Assembly: GCF_900105735.1 (NCBI RefSeq)
Contig: NZ_LT629793.1
Location: forward strand, 2,976,001-3,040,000
DNA: 64,000 nt
From: Pseudomonas yamanorum
GTDB lineage: Bacteria; Pseudomonadota; Gammaproteobacteria; Pseudomonadales; Pseudomonadaceae
Direction of reading: 5' to 3'
The position numbers and the translations under genes were made by a program. Position 1 is the first letter of the stretch. Each line of letters opens with the position of its first letter. Below are positions 29,356 to 39,246 of the stretch, one piece after another. The notes under the pieces were generated by a model. The model was not told where the DNA came from and did not search any database. It saw only the letters and a program-made list of their open reading frames with translations.

Positions 29356-30291
29356 TTAGAGCTGTGTCAGCAAAACACCACGCAGATAATCCAGCAGATA
29401 AACGTAGAGCCTATCGACCTCCGCCACCTGGCCCCGGGCCCGTAGACAGCCGTGGATCAGCCCTTTGCCGGGATACAGCGTGGCAGCCAACCCGGCGGCC
29501 TGAAGGCGTTCGGCGTAGAGCATGCCGTCGTCCCGCAACGGGTCGAACTGGGCGACAGCGATCAGCGCCGGTGGCAACCCGCTGAAATCCATTGCCAGCA
29601 ATGGCATGGCGTAGGGCGACGGCTTGCCCGGCCCACGCAGGTAAAGGGCGAGATAGCACTCGGTGTCGGCGGTACTGAGCAACGGCGCGTCGACGCAGTC
29701 GCGGCGAGACGGCAGGTCAGCAGGGCCGCCCAAGCCCGGATAGATCAGGATTTGCGCCAAGGGCTGCGGCTGATGGTCATCCCGCAGACCCAGGCATAAC
29801 GCGGCCGCCAGGTTGCCGCCGGCGCTGTCACCAGCCACCACCACGCGTTGCAGGTTGACGGGGCAAGGCGCTTGACCCGCCAGAATCGCCTGCCAGACCG
29901 CACGGCAATCGTCGTAGGCCGCCGGAAACGGGTGTTCGGGTGCCAGGCGGTAATCGATGGCGATGACGAGCACCTGCAGCGCGTCGGCCAGCTCACCGCA
30001 GATAAAGTCGTGGGAATCCAGCCCGCCCACCACCCAGCCGCCACCGTGCATATAAAGGATGCATGGCCAGCCGCCATCAGGGGTTGGCGTCGCCGGTTGA
30101 TAAATGCGTACGCCCACGCCATTCAGGGAAACGTCTGACACCTGTAACCCTTCGGGCCGCGCCGGGGTGAACGCCTGGCACATGCGGTCATAGCTCCGGC
30201 GCAATCCGGCCAGCGATGTGTCGTCGCTGGTGAAGGATTCGGTTTTTTCGACGAAGGCGCACATCTGCGGGGAAATCGGGTAATGGGACAT
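29356..30291 (-). CDS. Alpha/beta hydrolase of the hormone-sensitive-lipase type
   Basis: Probable carboxylesterase of the bacterial HSL (family IV) group, 311 residues from ATG 30291 (MSHYPISPQMCAFVEK); the open frame reaches 14 codons further upstream. The oxyanion-hole motif HGGGWVVGGLDSHD and nucleophile elbow VVAGDSAGGNLAAA are clear. The acid lies in QFDPLRDDGMLYAERL and the histidine in GLIHGCL. No signal peptide is present. Substrate is unknown; family members hydrolyse short-chain esters. It stands as a single gene between pip and a REP pair. Confidence 0.9.
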   Translation of the reverse strand: MSHYPISPQMCAFVEKTESFTSDDTSLAGLRRSYDRMCQAFTPARPEGLQVSDVSLNGVGVRIYQPATPTPDGGWPCILYMHGGGWVVGGLDSHDFICGELADALQVLVIAIDYRLAPEHPFPAAYDDCRAVWQAILAGQAPCPVNLQRVVVAGDSAGGNLAAALCLGLRDDHQPQPLAQILIYPGLGGPADLPSRRDCVDAPLLSTADTECYLALYLRGPGKPSPYAMPLLAMDFSGLPPALIAVAQFDPLRDDGMLYAERLQAAGLAATLYPGKGLIHGCLRARGQVAEVDRLYVYLLDYLRGVLLTQL

Positions 30292-30338
30292 CAAAGGATC
30301 GTCCTGAAGATAAAGATTTAACAGCCGCCACAAATCCC

Positions 30339-30429
30339 ATGTGGGAGCGGGCTTGCTCGCGAATGCGGTGGGTCAGTCAATACATGTGTGGCTGATCCAC
30401 CGCATTCGCGAGCAAGCCCGCTCCCACAT
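30339..30429. repeat. REP palindrome pair
   Basis: Outer arms ATGTGGGAGCGGGCTTGCTC and its exact complement extend through CGCGAATGCGGTGG / CCACCGCATTCGCG. It separates the hydrolase and the choline/betaine-type binding-protein genes. Confidence 0.92.
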
Positions 30430-30445
30430 TTTGATCTTCATTTGC

Positions 30446-31393
30446 TCAGGGTTTGAGGCTGGCCTGGACCGCCGCCACGCCGTCTTTGCCATCCAGCGTC
30501 GTCACACCCGCCAGCCAGCGCTGCAAATCCTCGGGGTTGTCGCGCAACCATTGTTTGGCCACCTCCTGCGGCGTCTTGCGATCCATGATCGGTACCATCA
30601 ACTGGCTTTCCTGGGCCGCAGTGTAGGTCAGGTTTTCCAGCAGGCGGGTCACGTTGGGGCAACGCTCGGCGTAATCCGGCGCCGTCACCGTGGAGACCGT
30701 GGCCATGCCTTCGTTGGCGCCGAACACATCCTCACTGCCGGTCAGGTATGCCATTTTCATGTTGATGTTCATCGGGTGCGGGGTCCAACCGACAAACACC
30801 ACGAACTCCTTGCGATTCACCGCCCGCTGCACGGCTGCCAGCATGCCCGCCTCGCCGGAGGCCACCAGCTTGAAGCCGCCGAGGCCGAAGCGGTTGCTGT
30901 CGATCATTTTCTGGATATCGGTATTGGCGCCGCTGCCCGGCTCGATGCCATAGATCTTGCCGCCCAGTTTGTCCTTGAAGCGGGCAATGTCGGCAAAGGT
31001 CTTCAGGCCCGCGTCGGCAACGTACTGCGGCACCGCAAGCGTCGCTTGAGCGTCGGACAGGCTCGGCTTGTCGAACACCTTGACCTGCTTGGCCGCGAGG
31101 AATGGTGCGATGTTGTTGTCCATCGCCGGTTTCCAGTAGCCCAGGAAGATATCCAGGCGCTTGTCGCGGATGCCGGCAAAGATGATTTGCTGCACGGCAT
31201 TGGTTTGCTTGCTGTCATAGCCCAGGCTATTGAGCAGCACATCGGCCATGCCGCTGGTGGCGATCACGTCAGTCCAGCTGACCACGCCCATGCGCACGAC
31301 CTTGCACGAGGCCGGGTCGGCGGCCATCGCATTGGCGCTCAGAAGTGCGGTGCCGGTGAGAATCAACAGACAACGGTTGAACAGTCTTTTCAT
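30446..31393 (-). CDS. Choline/glycine-betaine-type ABC substrate-binding protein (orphan)
   Basis: Periplasmic binding protein of the OpuAC family, 315 residues, with signal peptide MKRLFNRCLLILTGTALLSA ending around ANAMAA. Features resembling ChoX/CaiX are VRMGVVSWTDVIATSG near the N terminus, IFLGYWKPAMDN-like DIFLGYWKPAMDNN, GIEPGSGANTDIQKM, and FVGWTPHPMNINMKMAYLTG with aromatic residues that would form a quaternary-amine box. No ATPase or permease gene adjoins it, so it probably feeds a transporter encoded elsewhere; Pseudomonas is known to use orphan binding proteins (CaiX, BetX) with the Cbc core. It lies just beyond the hut operon and is separated from hutG by a long palindrome. Confidence 0.88.
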   Translation of the reverse strand: MKRLFNRCLLILTGTALLSANAMAADPASCKVVRMGVVSWTDVIATSGMADVLLNSLGYDSKQTNAVQQIIFAGIRDKRLDIFLGYWKPAMDNNIAPFLAAKQVKVFDKPSLSDAQATLAVPQYVADAGLKTFADIARFKDKLGGKIYGIEPGSGANTDIQKMIDSNRFGLGGFKLVASGEAGMLAAVQRAVNRKEFVVFVGWTPHPMNINMKMAYLTGSEDVFGANEGMATVSTVTAPDYAERCPNVTRLLENLTYTAAQESQLMVPIMDRKTPQEVAKQWLRDNPEDLQRWLAGVTTLDGKDGVAAVQASLKP

Positions 31394-31546
31394 CGATGCG
31401 GTCTCACTCGGCAGTTTTTATTGTGGGAGTGGCGTCTGACGCGCCGTGCTCAACACCTTACCCAGCGAGACCTCGATCAAAGCGACCTGTGGCGACAGGG
31501 ATTTGCACACAGACGACTTGGGAGGTGTGTTGCTGTTGAGGGCCTC

Positions 31547-31629
31547 TTCGCGAGCAAGCCCGCTCCCACATTCGACCGTGTTCCTCCTGAAGAAACACGG
31601 TCGAATGTGGGAGCGGGCTTGCTCGCGAA
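31547..31629. repeat. Perfect 36-bp-arm palindrome (extended REP pair)
   Basis: Two 36-base arms (31547-31582 and 31594-31629) are exact inverted copies with an 11-base loop. The outer 25 bases are REP sequence; the inner 11 or so (around CGACCGTGTT) are not part of the other REP pairs. It lies after hutG and probably acts as its 3' hairpin. Confidence 0.93.
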
Positions 31630-31652
31630 GGCTATCTCAGCAGCGACGCCAA

Positions 31653-32453
31653 TCAGGAGTAATGCCGCTTGCCCCACGCCAGGAACCCTTCCAGCAGCTC
31701 CTTCAACACCGCCCGCGTCGGCTCGGCCAGGTCGGCGCGATAACGAAACGGCTCAAACTCTTCCATGTACGTGCACTGCCCCAACTCCAGCTGCACCGCG
31801 TGGATGTTCTCGGCCGGGTTGCCATAGTGTCGAGTGATATGGCCGCCCTTGAAGCGCCCGTTGAGCACATGGCTGTACTGCGGGTGACCGGCGCAGATGG
31901 CTTCCAATTGGCTGGCCAGTTGCGGATCGCAGGCCGCACCGTTGAAGGTGCCAAGGTTGAAGTCCGGCAGCTTGCCTTCGAACAGGTGCGGGATCACCGA
32001 GCGAATCGAGTGCGCATCAAACAATAGTGCATAGCCGAACTCAGCCTTGAGCCGGGCCAGCTCGTTCTGCAGGGTGCGGTGATACGGCGTCCACACCTGC
32101 TCCAGGTACGTGACGCGCTCGGCCTTGGAAGGCTCCAGGCCTTCTCGGAACAATGGCACACCGTCGAACAGCGTCGCCGGGTACAGGCCGGTGGTGGCGC
32201 CGACGTACAGCGGTTTGTCGTCGGAGGGCCGATTCAGGTCGATGACAAAGCGCGAATACTCCGCCGCCAGGGTGCTGGCGCCCAGTTCTTCGGCGAAGTC
32301 ATACAGCGTGGGTATGTGCCAGTCGGTGTCCGGCAGGCTTTGCGCCTCGGGGATCAGCCCGGCTTGCACCGCCGGCGTCAGGCGCAGGCCCGCGTGGGGC
32401 ATGCTGATCAGCAGCGGTACACGGCCTTGTTTGAAGTTCAGAACCTTATCCAC
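31653..32453 (-). CDS. hutG: N-formylglutamate deformylase
   Basis: Last step of the five-step histidine pathway: N-formylglutamate to glutamate plus formate. The 266 residues belong to the N-formylglutamate amidohydrolase family. Signatures are PLLISMPHAGLRLTP, DTDWHIPTLYDF, EYSRFVIDLNRP, the metal-site segment LLFDAHSIRSVIPHLFEG, and FKGGHITRHYGNP. It is the last gene of the hutU-hutG operon, 11 bases after hutI. Its presence with hutF shows the formiminoglutamate deiminase route rather than the four-step one. Confidence 0.96.
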   Translation of the reverse strand: MDKVLNFKQGRVPLLISMPHAGLRLTPAVQAGLIPEAQSLPDTDWHIPTLYDFAEELGASTLAAEYSRFVIDLNRPSDDKPLYVGATTGLYPATLFDGVPLFREGLEPSKAERVTYLEQVWTPYHRTLQNELARLKAEFGYALLFDAHSIRSVIPHLFEGKLPDFNLGTFNGAACDPQLASQLEAICAGHPQYSHVLNGRFKGGHITRHYGNPAENIHAVQLELGQCTYMEEFEPFRYRADLAEPTRAVLKELLEGFLAWGKRHYS

Positions 32454-32464
32454 AGCAGTACTCC

Positions 32465-33670
32465 TTAAACGGTGACATCGACGCCGTGGCGCACGACGCG
32501 TTTATCCAGCTCGCCACCCAGCCAGTAGGCCAGGTCAGCGGGACGATCAATCTGCCAGGCGACAAAATCCGCGACCTTACCCACCTCCAGCGAACCGTGG
32601 CTGTCCCCCAGACCCAAGGCGGTAGCCGCATGTTGCGTTGCGCCAGCCAGGGCTTCTTCCGGGGTCATACGAAACAGCGTGCAGGCCATGTTCAGCATCA
32701 AGCGCACCGACAACGCCGGCGAGGTGCCCGGGTTGAGATCGCTGGCGATGGCGATCTTTACACCGTGCTTGCGCAGGGCGTCCATCGGCGGCAACTGGGT
32801 TTCCCGCAGGAAATAGAACGCCCCCGGCAGCAACACCGCGACGGTGCCGGAAGCGGCCATGGCGATGGCGTCTTCCTCGGTCATGAATTCCAGGTGGTCC
32901 GCCGACAGCGCCTGATAACGCGCCGCCAGGCTGGAGCCGTGCAGGGACGACAACTGCTCGGCGTGCAGCTTCACCGGCAAGCCAAGCTTGTGTGCAGCGA
33001 TAAAGACCCGCTCCACCTGCTCCGGCGAGAACGCCAGGTATTCACAGAAGGCGTCGACTGCATCCACCAGGCCTTCCGCTGCCAGCGCCGGCAGCATCTC
33101 GGCGCAGATGTGCTCGATGTAAGCATCGGCACGGTCCACGTACTCCGGCGGCAACGCGTGAGCTGCCAGGCACGTGCTGCGTACGCTCACCGGCAGCTCG
33201 GCGCCGAGGCGGCGGATCACCCGCAGAATCTTGCGCTCGCTGGCCAGGTCCAGGCCGTAGCCGGACTTGATCTCCACAGTGGTCACGCCATCCCGCAGCA
33301 AACTGCGCAGGCGCTTTCGGCTACTTTCAAACAGTTCATCTTCGGTCGCCGCCCGGGTGGCGCGCACGGTGCTGGCAATACCGCCACCGGCCGCTGCGAT
33401 CTCGGCGTAGCTCACGCCTTCCAGACGCTGCTCGAACTCGCCGCTGCGATTGCCACCGAACACCGTGTGGGTGTGGCAGTCGATCAGCCCGGGCGTGACC
33501 CACGCCCCTTGCAGGTCATGGGTGGTTGCGTAGTCCGCCTTCGGCAGTTCGGCACGCGGGCCGATCCACTCGATGAGCGTGCCCGAGGTCACGATGGCGG
33601 CATCCTCGATGATCGAGTATTTGCCCTGGGCCATGGTTGCGACGTGGCAGTGTTGCCAAAGCGTTTTCAT
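32465..33670 (-). CDS. hutI: Imidazolonepropionase
   Basis: Third step of histidine degradation: hydrolysis of 4-imidazolone-5-propionate to formiminoglutamate. ATG 33670 ([19 protein letters not shown]) gives 401 residues, the standard length. The metal-binding motif [12 protein letters not shown], the later LHAEQLSS segment, and DLNPGTSPA are all typical of this amidohydrolase. It is the second-to-last gene of the operon, 16 bases after the amino acid permease gene. Confidence 0.97.
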   Translation of the reverse strand: MKTLWQHCHVATMAQGKYSIIEDAAIVTSGTLIEWIGPRAELPKADYATTHDLQGAWVTPGLIDCHTHTVFGGNRSGEFEQRLEGVSYAEIAAAGGGIASTVRATRAATEDELFESSRKRLRSLLRDGVTTVEIKSGYGLDLASERKILRVIRRLGAELPVSVRSTCLAAHALPPEYVDRADAYIEHICAEMLPALAAEGLVDAVDAFCEYLAFSPEQVERVFIAAHKLGLPVKLHAEQLSSLHGSSLAARYQALSADHLEFMTEEDAIAMAASGTVAVLLPGAFYFLRETQLPPMDALRKHGVKIAIASDLNPGTSPALSVRLMLNMACTLFRMTPEEALAGATQHAATALGLGDSHGSLEVGKVADFVAWQIDRPADLAYWLGGELDKRVVRHGVDVTV

Positions 33671-33686
33671 CAACGCCTCCGTTGGG

Positions 33687-35096
33687 TTATCGATGAGACA
33701 AAGCCGGGTCGTAATGAACCTTGGCTGCTTGCCCGGCGGAGGGTTTGACCCACAGCAGATAGGCAACGATCAGCAAGACGATCCACACGGCACCGACCAT
33801 AAGGGCGGCCTGGGTGTCAGGGAAGTAACCCAGCACGCCGAAGATAAACAGCATGAACACGATGGCCGCCGCTGGCGCGTAGGGCCAGAACGGCACCGGG
33901 AATTTCAGCTCGGCAATCTGTTCCTTGGTCATCGAGCGACGCATGGCGACCTGAGTGACCAGGATCATCAGCCACACCCATACCGTGGCGAAAGTCGCAA
34001 TCGAGGCGATCACCAGGAACACGTTTTCCGGGATCAGGTAGTTGAGCACCACACCGCCGAGCAACGCGGCGCCCATCACCACCACGGTCATCCATGGCAC
34101 GCCCTGGCTCGAAAGTTGGGCAAAGCCTTTGGGCGCCTGCCCTTGCTGGGCCAGGCCGTACATCATGCGACCGGCGCCGAAGATGTCGCTGTTGATGGCC
34201 GAGACGGCGGCGGAGATCACCACGATGTTGAGGATGGTCGCCGCCGAGCCTATCCCCAGGTTGCTGAAGATCTGCACGAACGGGCTGCCCTGGCTGCCGA
34301 TCTGCGGCCACGGGTAGATCGCCATCAACACAAACAACGTCAGCACGTAGAACAGCAGGATGCGCAGTGGCACGGCGTTGATCGCCTTGGGGATCACCCG
34401 TTGCGGGTCCTTGGCTTCGCCGGCGGTGATGCCGATGATTTCGATGCCGCCAAAGGCAAACATCACCACCGCGAAGGACGCAATCAAGCCGCCCACGCCG
34501 TTAGGCATGAAGCCACCGTGGGCCCACAGGTTGCTGAGGCCGGTAGCCGGCGCTTCGCCCGCCGAGTGAATGCCGAACAACATGATGCCGAAGCCGCCGA
34601 GGATCATCGCGACGATGGCGCCGACCTTGAGCAGTGACAGCCAGAACTCCATTTCGCCAAAGACTTTGACGTTGCACAGGTTCAGGCCGCCGATCAGCAA
34701 CACGATGCCGAGCACCCAGACCCAGCGCGCGACTTCGGGAAACCAGAAGCCCATGTAGATGCCGAAGGCGGTGACGTCGGCGAGGCAGACGATGATCATT
34801 TCAAAGGCGTAGGTCCAGCCGAGGATAAAGCCGGCCATTGGGCCCAGGTAGGTGCTGGCGTACTGGCCGAAGGAGCCGGACACCGGGTTGTGCACGGCCA
34901 TTTCACCGAGGGCGCGCATCACCATGAAGACGGCGGCGCCCCCGATCAGGTAGGCCAGAAGTACGGCCGGGCCGGCCATCTGGATGGCGGAGGCGGAGCC
35001 GTAGAACAGCCCGGTGCCGATGGCGGAACCGAGCGCCATGAAGCGAATATGTCGGGCGGAGAGCCCGCGTTTTAGCGTCTTTTCTTGCTGGTGCAT
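33687..35096 (-). CDS. hutT: Histidine/amino acid permease (AAT family)
   Basis: Proton-coupled amino acid transporter of the APC superfamily, 469 residues with about twelve membrane helices. The N terminus ([20 protein letters not shown]) and the consensus loop [18 protein letters not shown] mark the AAT group that includes ProY and HisP-type permeases. Its location inside the hut operon points to histidine as substrate, as reported for the HutTh permease of SBW25. It sits between hutH2 and hutI with a degenerate REP unit upstream. Confidence 0.9.
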   Translation of the reverse strand: MHQQEKTLKRGLSARHIRFMALGSAIGTGLFYGSASAIQMAGPAVLLAYLIGGAAVFMVMRALGEMAVHNPVSGSFGQYASTYLGPMAGFILGWTYAFEMIIVCLADVTAFGIYMGFWFPEVARWVWVLGIVLLIGGLNLCNVKVFGEMEFWLSLLKVGAIVAMILGGFGIMLFGIHSAGEAPATGLSNLWAHGGFMPNGVGGLIASFAVVMFAFGGIEIIGITAGEAKDPQRVIPKAINAVPLRILLFYVLTLFVLMAIYPWPQIGSQGSPFVQIFSNLGIGSAATILNIVVISAAVSAINSDIFGAGRMMYGLAQQGQAPKGFAQLSSQGVPWMTVVVMGAALLGGVVLNYLIPENVFLVIASIATFATVWVWLMILVTQVAMRRSMTKEQIAELKFPVPFWPYAPAAAIVFMLFIFGVLGYFPDTQAALMVGAVWIVLLIVAYLLWVKPSAGQAAKVHYDPALSHR

Positions 35097-35149
35097 TTCT
35101 CGTCCTTAATTATTTTTATCCTGAGAAAGTTCGAATCTGTAGAAGATCA

Positions 35150-35188
35150 AATGTGGGAGCCTCACCGGGGCTCGACAGCTCCCACACT
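35150..35188. repeat. Degenerate REP unit between hutH2 and the amino acid permease
   Basis: AATGTGGGAGC and AGCTCCCACACT form the ends of a short hairpin with an internal core unlike the others. It lies within the hut operon. Confidence 0.6.
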
Positions 35189-35203
35189 GGACCGGTGTCG
35201 CTC

Positions 35204-36742
35204 TTACAAGCTCGGCAGCAACTTCGCCGGCACCAGCTCATTCAGGCAACGTGTTGCCAACAACTCACTGGCGGCGTTGATGTCCGGCGCAAAGAACCGG
35301 TCCTTCTCATAAAACGCCACTTTGCTGCGCAGGATCCCGCGCGCCTTTTCAAGGGCAGGCGAGGTTTTCAAGCCATTGCGCAGGTCCAGGCCCTGGCACG
35401 CCGCCAACCATTCCACCGCCAATACACCGCGGGTGTTCTCGGCCATTTCCCACAGGCGTTTGCCCGCAGCCGGCGCCATGGATACGTGGTCTTCCTGGTT
35501 CGCAGAAGTCGGCAGGCTGTCGACGCTATGGGGATGGGCCAGGGCCTTGTTCTCACTGGCCAATGCCGCCGCAGTCACCTGGGCGATCATGAAGCCGGAG
35601 TTCACACCGCCGTTGCCCACCAGGAATGGCGGCAGTTGCGACATGTGCTTGTCCATCATCAACGAGATACGACGCTCGCTCAGGGAGCCGATTTCCGCGA
35701 TGGCCAACGCCATGTTGTCAGCGGCCATGGCCACCGGTTCAGCGTGGAAGTTACCGCCGGAAATCACGTCACCTTCAGCCGCAAACACCAACGGGTTATC
35801 CGATACGGCGTTGGCTTCCACCACCAGCACTTCGGCCGCCTGGCGGAACTGGGTCAGGCAGGCGCCCATGACTTGCGGCTGGCAACGCAGGGAGTACGGG
35901 TCCTGGACCTTGTCGCAGTTCTCGTGGGACTGGGACACTTCGCTGCTCTCACCCAGCAGGGCGCGATACGCGGCGGCAGAGTCGATCTGGCCACGCTGGC
36001 CACGGGCAGCGTGAATGCGTGCGTCGAACGGCGAGCGCGAACCCAGTACGGCTTCCACCGTCAGGGCGCCACAGGCCAATGCACCGGCGAACAGGTCTTC
36101 GCCTTCGAACAGGCCGCGCAGGGCATAAGCGGTGGACACCTGAGTGCCGTTGAGCAGGGCCAAGCCTTCTTTGGCGGCCAGGGTCAGCGGCGTCAGGCCG
36201 GCGACTTTCAGCGCCTCGGTGGCTCCCAGCCATTCGCCTTTGTAACGGGCCTTGCCTTCGCCCAGCAGCACCAGCGACATGTGGGCCAATGGCGCCAGGT
36301 CACCGGAGGCACCCACCGAACCTTTCAACGGAATGTGCGGGTACACCTCGGCGTTGATCAGGGCGATCAGCGCGTCGATGACCTGCCGGCGAATCCCGGA
36401 GAAACCACGGCTCAGGCTGTTGACCTTGAGCACCATGACCAGCCGCACCAGCGCATCGCTGATGGGCTCACCCACGCCAGCGGCGTGGGACAGCACCAGG
36501 GAACGCTGGAGGTTTTCCAGGTCTTCGCTGGCGATGCGAGTCGAGGCCAACAGGCCGAAACCGGTGTTGATGCCGTAGGCGGTGCGGTTCTCGGCGAGAA
36601 TCTGCTCCACACAGGCAACACTGGCTTCGATCTGGGCCGAGGCGCTGTCATCCAGGCTGAGGGTTACCGGCTGCTGGTAGATGGCCCGCAGTTGGGCAAG
36701 GCTCAGTTGGCCTGGAATCAGATTTAGCGCAGTCACATTCAT
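35204..36742 (-). CDS. hutH2: Histidine ammonia-lyase (catalytic copy)
   Basis: First step of histidine degradation: histidine to urocanate plus ammonia. The 512 residues are normal for histidase. The MIO cofactor triad is present in [15 protein letters not shown] (Ala145-Ser146-Gly147). The catalytic tyrosine lies in [11 protein letters not shown] (Tyr56), and the motifs [34 protein letters not shown] and NQEDHVSMA are all intact. In SBW25 one of two hutH genes is known to be non-functional; the intact triad makes this the working copy. It follows the MIO-less paralogue by 19 bases. Confidence 0.97.
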   Translation of the reverse strand: MNVTALNLIPGQLSLAQLRAIYQQPVTLSLDDSASAQIEASVACVEQILAENRTAYGINTGFGLLASTRIASEDLENLQRSLVLSHAAGVGEPISDALVRLVMVLKVNSLSRGFSGIRRQVIDALIALINAEVYPHIPLKGSVGASGDLAPLAHMSLVLLGEGKARYKGEWLGATEALKVAGLTPLTLAAKEGLALLNGTQVSTAYALRGLFEGEDLFAGALACGALTVEAVLGSRSPFDARIHAARGQRGQIDSAAAYRALLGESSEVSQSHENCDKVQDPYSLRCQPQVMGACLTQFRQAAEVLVVEANAVSDNPLVFAAEGDVISGGNFHAEPVAMAADNMALAIAEIGSLSERRISLMMDKHMSQLPPFLVGNGGVNSGFMIAQVTAAALASENKALAHPHSVDSLPTSANQEDHVSMAPAAGKRLWEMAENTRGVLAVEWLAACQGLDLRNGLKTSPALEKARGILRSKVAFYEKDRFFAPDINAASELLATRCLNELVPAKLLPSL

Positions 36743-36761
36743 ACTCCTTTTGAATTAGGTT

Positions 36762-38285
36762 TCAGTGCAAATTCGGTAAAACACGGTTCAACAAATCGGA
36801 AGCCTTGAGCAACGCGGCGGTGGCTGCGATGTCCGGCGCCAGCCAGCGGTCCTGGTCGTAGGCCGGGACGTGTTCACGCAACAAACCCCAGGCGGCGTCG
36901 GTGCCGGCGCCGAAGCGTTGCTCCTGGAGAAATTCGAACGCCTGGGCCGCCAGCAGGTACTCGATGGCGAGGATCTGGGTGACGTTTTCCAGCACCGAAT
37001 ACAGCTTCAGCGCGGCGTTGGTGCCCATGCTCAGGTGATCTTCCTGCAAGCCCGAGGTGACGAAGTTGTCGAGCACCGCCGGTTGCGCCAGCTGGCGGTT
37101 TTGCCCGCACAGCGAGGCCGCGACGTACTGCACGATCATCATCCCGGAGTTGACCCCGGGGTTGCTCACCAGGAACGCCGGCAGGCCGCTGACATGCGGG
37201 TTGATCAGGCGGTCCAGGCGGCGCTCGGCGATGGAGCCGATTTCCGCCATGGCGATGGCGAGCATGTCTGCCGCCAGGGCCACGGACTGTCCGTGAGGGT
37301 TGGCCTGGGACACCACGCGGTAGTCGTCCGGGGTACCGAGCACCAGTGGGTTATCAGTGGCGCCGTTGAGTTCGGTTTCGATCTGGCGGGTGGCATGTTC
37401 CAGTTGGTCGCGGGCGGCGCCGTGCACCTGGGGAATCGAACGGATGCTCAGGGCGTCCTGGGTACGAATGCCTTTGCTGCTGGCGATCACTTCACTGCCG
37501 TCCAGCAACGCCCGCAGGTTGATGCCCACTTGCTGCATGCCCGGGTGCGGCTTGAGGGCAATGATTTCTTCGTCGAAGGCGTCGATCTGGCCGCGCTGAG
37601 CTTCGAAACTCATGGCACCGATTACGTCGGCCCATTGCAGCAGGCGGTGCGCATCGGCCAAGGCCAGGCAACTGAGGCCGGTCATGCACGGCGTGCCATT
37701 GACCAGGCACAGCCCGTCCTTGGCACCGAGCACCACCGGCTGCAAACCTTCTTCGGTCAGCGCCTGATGCGCCGGAACGATACGGTCCCGGTAGCTGACG
37801 TCGCCGACGCCGAGCAAGGCGACGCCAATGTGCGCCATGTGGGTCAGGTAACCCACCGAGCCCTGGGACGGCACTTGCGGCGTGATGCCATGGTTGAGCA
37901 GCCCCAGCAGCGAATGCACCACCTGCGGATGCAGGCCGGATTTGCCGTGGCTGTAGTTGATGATCGCCGCGCAAATGATCGCGCGGGTTTGCTCCACACT
38001 CAGTGGCGCGCCGACGCCGCAGGCATGGCTGAGCAAGGTGTTGCGCGACAGCCGGCTCAGTTGTTCGTCCTTGAGCGACACATTGCACAAGGCGCCCAGG
38101 CCGGTATTGATGCCATAGGCGCGCTCGCCGCTGCTGACGATGCGCTGGACGATGGCCTGGGCATTGTCGATGCGAGCCCAGGCGTGGCCCGAGAGTTCGA
38201 GGATCGCACCGTGGCGGGCCACGGCGACCACGTCCTGCCAACGCATCGGGGCGTCGGCGATGATGATTTTTTCAGCCTGGGACAT
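36762..38285 (-). CDS. hutH1: HAL/PAL-family paralogue lacking the MIO triad
   Basis: A 507-residue member of the aromatic amino acid lyase family. Much of the fold signature is retained: RAYGINTGLGALCNVS (tyrosine loop), LLSHACGVG, SLSIRSIPQVHGAARDQ-like ALSIRSIPQVHGAARDQ, DNPLVLGTPDDY and LQEDHLSMG. However, the segment that should read [15 protein letters not shown] is GSVGYLTHM (residues 142-150). The Ala-Ser-Gly triad that cyclises to the MIO electrophile is missing, by an in-frame loss of about six residues. The protein is therefore not expected to be a histidase. The rest of the frame is open and has normal codon use, so selection still seems to act on it. It is preceded by the hutXWV transporter genes. 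Confidence 0.9.
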   Translation of the reverse strand: MSQAEKIIIADAPMRWQDVVAVARHGAILELSGHAWARIDNAQAIVQRIVSSGERAYGINTGLGALCNVSLKDEQLSRLSRNTLLSHACGVGAPLSVEQTRAIICAAIINYSHGKSGLHPQVVHSLLGLLNHGITPQVPSQGSVGYLTHMAHIGVALLGVGDVSYRDRIVPAHQALTEEGLQPVVLGAKDGLCLVNGTPCMTGLSCLALADAHRLLQWADVIGAMSFEAQRGQIDAFDEEIIALKPHPGMQQVGINLRALLDGSEVIASSKGIRTQDALSIRSIPQVHGAARDQLEHATRQIETELNGATDNPLVLGTPDDYRVVSQANPHGQSVALAADMLAIAMAEIGSIAERRLDRLINPHVSGLPAFLVSNPGVNSGMMIVQYVAASLCGQNRQLAQPAVLDNFVTSGLQEDHLSMGTNAALKLYSVLENVTQILAIEYLLAAQAFEFLQEQRFGAGTDAAWGLLREHVPAYDQDRWLAPDIAATAALLKASDLLNRVLPNLH

Positions 38286-38326
38286 CTTTGTACCTTCTTC
38301 AATTCTTGTGCAGCCTTACCGGCCTC

Positions 38327-38391
38327 TTCGCGGGCAAGCCCGCTCCCACAGGGGAATGCATTTCAAATGTGGGAGCGGGCTTGCCTGCGAT
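38327..38391. repeat. REP palindrome pair between hutV and hutH1
   Basis: TTCGCGGGCAAGCCCGCTCC and GGGAGCGGGCTTGCCTGCGA face each other across about 20 bases. It is inside the hut operon and mixes the two REP subtypes of the window. Confidence 0.85.
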
Positions 38392-38421
38392 AGCGCCAGT
38401 CAACTCACCACACATCGCGGG

Positions 38422-39246
38422 TCAAACCACCGCAGCCCGCCGCTGAACAAACCGGTCCACATATTCATCCGCCGGCGAATGCAGGATTTCCCGGGGCGTG
38501 CCGACCTGGATCAGCTTGCCGTCCTTGAGGATCGCAATGCGGTTGCCGATGCGCACGGCCTCGTCGAGGTCGTGGGTGATAAAGACGATGGTCTTGTGCA
38601 GGGTCTTTTGCAGCTCCAGCAACTGGTCCTGCATCTCGGCGCGGATCAGCGGGTCGAGGGCGCTGAACGCTTCGTCCATCAGGATGATGTCGGTGTCGGC
38701 CGCCAGGGCGCGAGCCAGGCCCACCCGTTGGCGCATGCCGCCGGACAGCTGGTGCGGGTATTTGTTTTCGTAGCCTTTGAGGCCCACGGTTTCGATCCAG
38801 TGCAGCGCACGCTCGGTGCACACTTGCTTGGTTTCGCCGCGCACTTTCAGACCGTAGGCGACGTTGTCCACCACGCTCTTGTGGGGCAGCAGGCCGAAGC
38901 TCTGGAACACCATGCTGATCTTGTGCCGGCGGAATTGGCGCAGGGCTTCCATGTCCAGTTGCAGGATGTCTTCGCCGTCCACCAGGATCGCGCCGCTGGT
39001 GGGGTCGATCAGGCGGTTGAAGTGGCGCACCAGGGTCGACTTGCCGGAACCCGACAGGCCCATGATCACGAAGATCTCGCCGGTGCCGATGCTCAGGGAC
39101 AGGTCGTTCACACCCACCACGCAACCGGTCTCGGCCAGCACCTGGTCCTTGGTCTTGCCCTGGCCAATCAGCGCCAGCGCTTCCTTGGAACGATTGCCGA
39201 AGATCTTGAATACGTTTTTGACTTCAATCTTGCTGACGGTAGTCAT
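38422..39246 (-). CDS. hutV: Histidine ABC transporter ATP-binding protein
   Basis: ATPase of a betaine/proline-type importer (ProV-like), 274 residues. Visible are an N-terminal extension with [19 protein letters not shown] typical of this subfamily, Walker [17 protein letters not shown]-loop [13 protein letters not shown], signature [15 protein letters not shown], Walker [14 protein letters not shown] and switch FITHDLDEA. It lacks the C-terminal CBS domains of osmotic ProV. Its ATG overlaps the hutW stop by four bases. Confidence 0.95.
   Translation of the reverse strand: MTTVSKIEVKNVFKIFGNRSKEALALIGQGKTKDQVLAETGCVVGVNDLSLSIGTGEIFVIMGLSGSGKSTLVRHFNRLIDPTSGAILVDGEDILQLDMEALRQFRRHKISMVFQSFGLLPHKSVVDNVAYGLKVRGETKQVCTERALHWIETVGLKGYENKYPHQLSGGMRQRVGLARALAADTDIILMDEAFSALDPLIRAEMQDQLLELQKTLHKTIVFITHDLDEAVRIGNRIAILKDGKLIQVGTPREILHSPADEYVDRFVQRRAAVV

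Noticed and set aside
30339..31629. Repeated palindromes considered as a CRISPR array
   Set aside because: Units are inverted pairs scattered between genes, with no regular direct repeats, spacers or cas genes.
36762..38285. Possibility that the missing MIO triad is a sequencing frameshift
   Set aside because: The reading frame and conserved motifs continue on both sides, so the change is in frame and not a simple base error.
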